Below, in pieces: positions 4,162 through 6,780 of a stretch of DNA of 6,780 bases. Position 1 is the stretch's first letter; every line of letters begins with the position of its first letter. This DNA is from an uncultured Flavobacteriales bacterium. Lineage in GTDB: Bacteria; Bacteroidota; Bacteroidia; Flavobacteriales; Crocinitomicaceae. Below the pieces are notes generated by a model, which had not been told where the DNA came from, did not search any database, and saw only the letters and a program-made list of their open reading frames with translations. A program made the translations under genes and the position numbers. The DNA lies in the NCBI GenBank assembly GCA_946479125.1, contig CAMLET010000179.1, positions 1 to 6,780 on the forward strand, given 5' to 3'.

Positions 4162-6780
4162 ATGAGTGAGCGCATACTACGTGCGTTGATGCAATTATTT
4201 GCCATCATCGCTAAAGTAGACGAAGTTATAGATTCATCACCTGAAGCAGTTGCTTCTTCAAACGGACGCAGAATCGTTGAAGGATTTCTACGTTCAGAAT
4301 TAAATGAAGCACTCATTCAAAAGTATCTTGTTCTTTTTGAGGAATTCCTTTCTGTTCACCATGCCGGATCGGCAAAAAAAGACGGTGAAAGAAAACGTAC
4401 ATCTGTTAATTCTGTAAAGGTTCTGCGTATTTGTTCTCAGATCAACGAAGAGCTTACGCAGCGTCAGAAGATGATCGTACTTCTTCGAATCTTTGAATTT
4501 ATTCATGCAAATGAACAAGTACACGATCAGGAACAAGAATTCGTACATACAGTAGCCGAATCATTTAATATTTCTGAGAAGGAATATCTGCAACTCAAAA
4601 GTTTTATTGAGGAACCAGCTTCAAACGTACTTGATGACGATTGTTTCATGTACATTTCTTCTCGTGATCTGGCGCTGAATCAAGCGAAACTTTACGTTCA
4701 TCCAGGAATCGACGGTTTGATCCGTATTGTTCGAATGGAAAGTATCAATATCATTTTCTTAAGGTATTTTGGGAATGATGAGATCACTTTGAACGGTCAA
4801 ACGGTTTCAAACGAAAGAAATCATATTTTGAACCAGGGATCTACTATTCGTACATCCAAAAGTTCACCTATTTATTACTCTGATGTAATTTCCAGATACC
4901 TGCATGACCTGAATCTGGAGCCTTTGACCTTTAAGGTCGAGAACATGCAATTTTTCTTCAAAAGCGGGAAAATTGGTTTACATGAGATCAATTTCACTGA
5001 GCAAAGTGGTAAATTGATTGGAGTTATGGGAGGTTCAGGAGCCGGTAAATCGACTTTCCTGAATGTTCTAAATGGAAATTATTCTCCGTCTGTTGGATCC
5101 GTTAAAATTAACGGCGTAGATCTTCACAAGGAGAAATCGAAATTAGAAGGTGTAATTGGTTTTGTTTCGCAAGACGACCTTTTGATAGAGGAGCTTTCTG
5201 TATTCCAGAATTTATACTTTAATGCAAAACTTTGTTTCAGTGAGTTAAGTGAAACACAAGTTAAAAAGAAAGTAATTGATCTACTTTCTGATATCGGTTT
5301 GTCAGAGGTAAAACACCTGAAAGTAGGTTCACCTTTAGAAAAAACCATTTCTGGTGGACAAAGAAAACGTTTGAACATTGCATTGGAGCTCATTCGTGAA
5401 CCGGCGGTAATGTTTGTTGATGAGCCAACTTCTGGTTTGTCTTCACGTGATTCTGAGAATATCATGGATATGCTCAAAGAGCTTGCTCTTAAAGGCAAAT
5501 TGATCTTTGTTGTTATCCACCAGCCATCGTCAGACATTTTCAAAATGTTCGACAAATTATTGATCTTGGATCAGGGTGGTTATCCAATTTTTGACGGAAA
5601 CCCGATTGATGCTGTTGTATATTTCAAAACACATATTCACCACGTTAATGCAAATGAGCGGGAATGTCCTATTTGTGGTAACGTAAATCCGGAGCAGATC
5701 TTCAACATTATTGAGTCGAAGGTTGTAGACGAATATGGAAATCAGACCAAATACAGAAAGGTTTCTCCAAAAGAGTGGAATGATCGTTTCACGAAAGAAA
5801 GAGGTGCAAATACAATTGAAGAAATCAATGACCCTATAAAAGGAACTTCGACTATTGCTGGTAAATTGGCACAGTTTAAAGTTTTCTTCTTACGAGATGT
5901 GCTTAGTAAATTGGCAAATCGTCAGTACATGATGATCAATTTATTGGAAGCTCCTGCTTTGGCTGTCATTCTGGCTTTCTTCGTAAAATTCTTCAATCGT
6001 ACAGAAAAAGGTGTTGAAGAGTACATCTTCTACTCTAACGAAAATATTCCGCAGTATTTATTCATTTCAGTTGTTGTTGCCTTGTTCTTAGGTTTAACAG
6101 TTGCGGCAGAAGAAATCATAAAGGATAAAAAAATTCTGAAACGCGAAAGTTTCCTTAATTTATCCAGAGGATCATACTTGTGGTCAAAAATCCTGATCAT
6201 GTTTATCATCTCGGCTATTCAGTCGGCAACATTTGTGTTGGTTGGTAACATGATTTTGGAAATTCAGGGAATGTGGCTGGAATATTGGCTGGTGCTTTTC
6301 TCCACATCTTGTATGGCGAATGTCCTTGGTCTGAATATTTCTTCTGGTTTCAATTCAGCGAAAGTAATTTACATCACGGTTCCGTTATTGATCATTCCTC
6401 AATTATTGTTCTCAGGAGTAATCGTGAAGTTCGATAAACTGAATCCGATCTTTGCCAATACAAATGAAGTTCCCTGGATTGGAAATGCAATGGCTTCACG
6501 TTGGGCTTACGAAGCTTTGGCTGTAACACAGGCAAAAGATAATGAGCATGAAAGCAAGTACTTTGTCCTGAATCAACAGAAAAGTTATAGTGCTTGGATG
6601 CGTGATTACTGGATTCCGGAGATGTACAAGCAATTGGATGTTCTCGCAAATCCAAAGTCAAAATCTGACGATTACGAAAAAGCTGCACGAATTCTTGGCA
6701 ACGAAGTTGAAAAAGTGACTGATGTTTGGGATTTCGAATGTAAAGAATGTGTTTCTACGTTGGAGTCGATCAAACCTGGT
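4162..6780 (+). CDS. large ABCG-type ABC transporter with TerB-like and FHA-like N-terminus, 3' truncated by the window
   Basis: The frame is open from ATG 4162 to the window end (873 codons, no stop), so the C-terminus is missing. Residues 1-150 are helical and TerB-like, with 'LFAIIAKVDEVID' (12-24) and an acidic block 'ANEQVHDQEQEFVHTVAESFNIS' after it. Residues about 160-247 look FHA-like ('FGNDEITLNGQTVSNERNHILNQGSTI', then 'IYYSDV'). The nucleotide-binding domain begins near 255: Walker A GGSGAGKST (K296), Q-loop Q337, signature ISGGQ (396-400), Walker B VMFVDEP (D420, E421) and H-loop H453. All catalytic residues are intact. Membrane helices follow at about 590-611, 632-650, 676-695, 705-727 and 734-755; a final helix is expected beyond the window. 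The NBD-then-TMD order and 'VDEPTSGLSSRDS' fit the ABCG/ABC-2 exporter type. CxxC pairs occur at C502/C505, between NBD and membrane part, and at C860/C863 near the window end. The substrate is unknown. It is probably the last or a later gene of the operon starting at 2817. Confidence 0.
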   Translation, partial: MSERILRALMQLFAIIAKVDEVIDSSPEAVASSNGRRIVEGFLRSELNEALIQKYLVLFEEFLSVHHAGSAKKDGERKRTSVNSVKVLRICSQINEELTQRQKMIVLLRIFEFIHANEQVHDQEQEFVHTVAESFNISEKEYLQLKSFIEEPASNVLDDDCFMYISSRDLALNQAKLYVHPGIDGLIRIVRMESINIIFLRYFGNDEITLNGQTVSNERNHILNQGSTIRTSKSSPIYYSDVISRYLHDLNLEPLTFKVENMQFFFKSGKIGLHEINFTEQSGKLIGVMGGSGAGKSTFLNVLNGNYSPSVGSVKINGVDLHKEKSKLEGVIGFVSQDDLLIEELSVFQNLYFNAKLCFSELSETQVKKKVIDLLSDIGLSEVKHLKVGSPLEKTISGGQRKRLNIALELIREPAVMFVDEPTSGLSSRDSENIMDMLKELALKGKLIFVVIHQPSSDIFKMFDKLLILDQGGYPIFDGNPIDAVVYFKTHIHHVNANERECPICGNVNPEQIFNIIESKVVDEYGNQTKYRKVSPKEWNDRFTKERGANTIEEINDPIKGTSTIAGKLAQFKVFFLRDVLSKLANRQYMMINLLEAPALAVILAFFVKFFNRTEKGVEEYIFYSNENIPQYLFISVVVALFLGLTVAAEEIIKDKKILKRESFLNLSRGSYLWSKILIMFIISAIQSATFVLVGNMILEIQGMWLEYWLVLFSTSCMANVLGLNISSGFNSAKVIYITVPLLIIPQLLFSGVIVKFDKLNPIFANTNEVPWIGNAMASRWAYEALAVTQAKDNEHESKYFVLNQQKSYSAWMRDYWIPEMYKQLDVLANPKSKSDDYEKAARILGNEVEKVTDVWDFECKECVSTLESIKPG

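Noticed and set aside
4300..4548. 82-codon open frame on the minus strand
   Set aside because: Antisense to the TerB-like N-terminus of the transporter, with low-complexity hydrophobic content and no start context.
5124..5555. 143-codon open frame on the minus strand
   Set aside because: It is antisense to the conserved ABC ATPase core (signature and Walker B). It has no recognisable domain and its composition reflects the opposite-strand codons.
6392..6688. 98-codon open frame on the minus strand
   Set aside because: Antisense to the membrane/periplasmic portion of the transporter, with no domain-like pattern.

Overview
This is an AT-rich window whose gene content and signals point to a Bacteroidota bacterium, most likely from the Flavobacteriia (a Crocinitomicaceae/Fluviicola-like organism is a guess). 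The evidence is weak or absent Shine-Dalgarno sequences, A-rich leaders, a TAnnTTTG-type -7 promoter element in front of hemB, a PhnB-type VOC protein, and several lipoprotein or secreted families that I know mainly from this phylum. The window appears chromosomal. I see no tRNA, rRNA, CRISPR array or insertion sequence, and no intergenic gap exceeds about 165 bp.

Left part (1-957, + strand): the 3' end of a PhnB-like glyoxalase/VOC gene overlaps by ATGA the start of a small lipoprotein gene of unknown function. The lipoprotein's first codons are made of a 14-bp tandem repeat. This pair converges on a minus-strand pair with only 22 bp between the stop codons.

Middle part (980-2654, - strand): hemB (porphobilinogen synthase, heme/tetrapyrrole synthesis) is transcribed first. 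It is followed 4 bp later by a TTG-started gene for a DUF2007-like two-helix membrane protein. The hemB promoter has a good -7 element, but a 14-bp palindrome sits where the -33 element should be.

Right part (2817-6780, + strand): divergent from hemB is a tight co-directional run of three genes. These are a 295-aa lipoprotein, a 141-aa secreted protein with four cysteines (10-bp gap), and a very large ABC transporter gene (21-bp gap) that stays open to the end of the window, with at least 873 codons. The transporter has a TerB-like helical N-terminus, an FHA-like segment, an ABCG-type nucleotide-binding domain and at least five membrane helices. It also has two separated CxxC pairs.

The spacing suggests one operon building an envelope-associated transport or signalling unit, whose substrate cannot be read from the sequence. 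This three-gene set, and above all the composite transporter, is the best candidate here for an under-described system.
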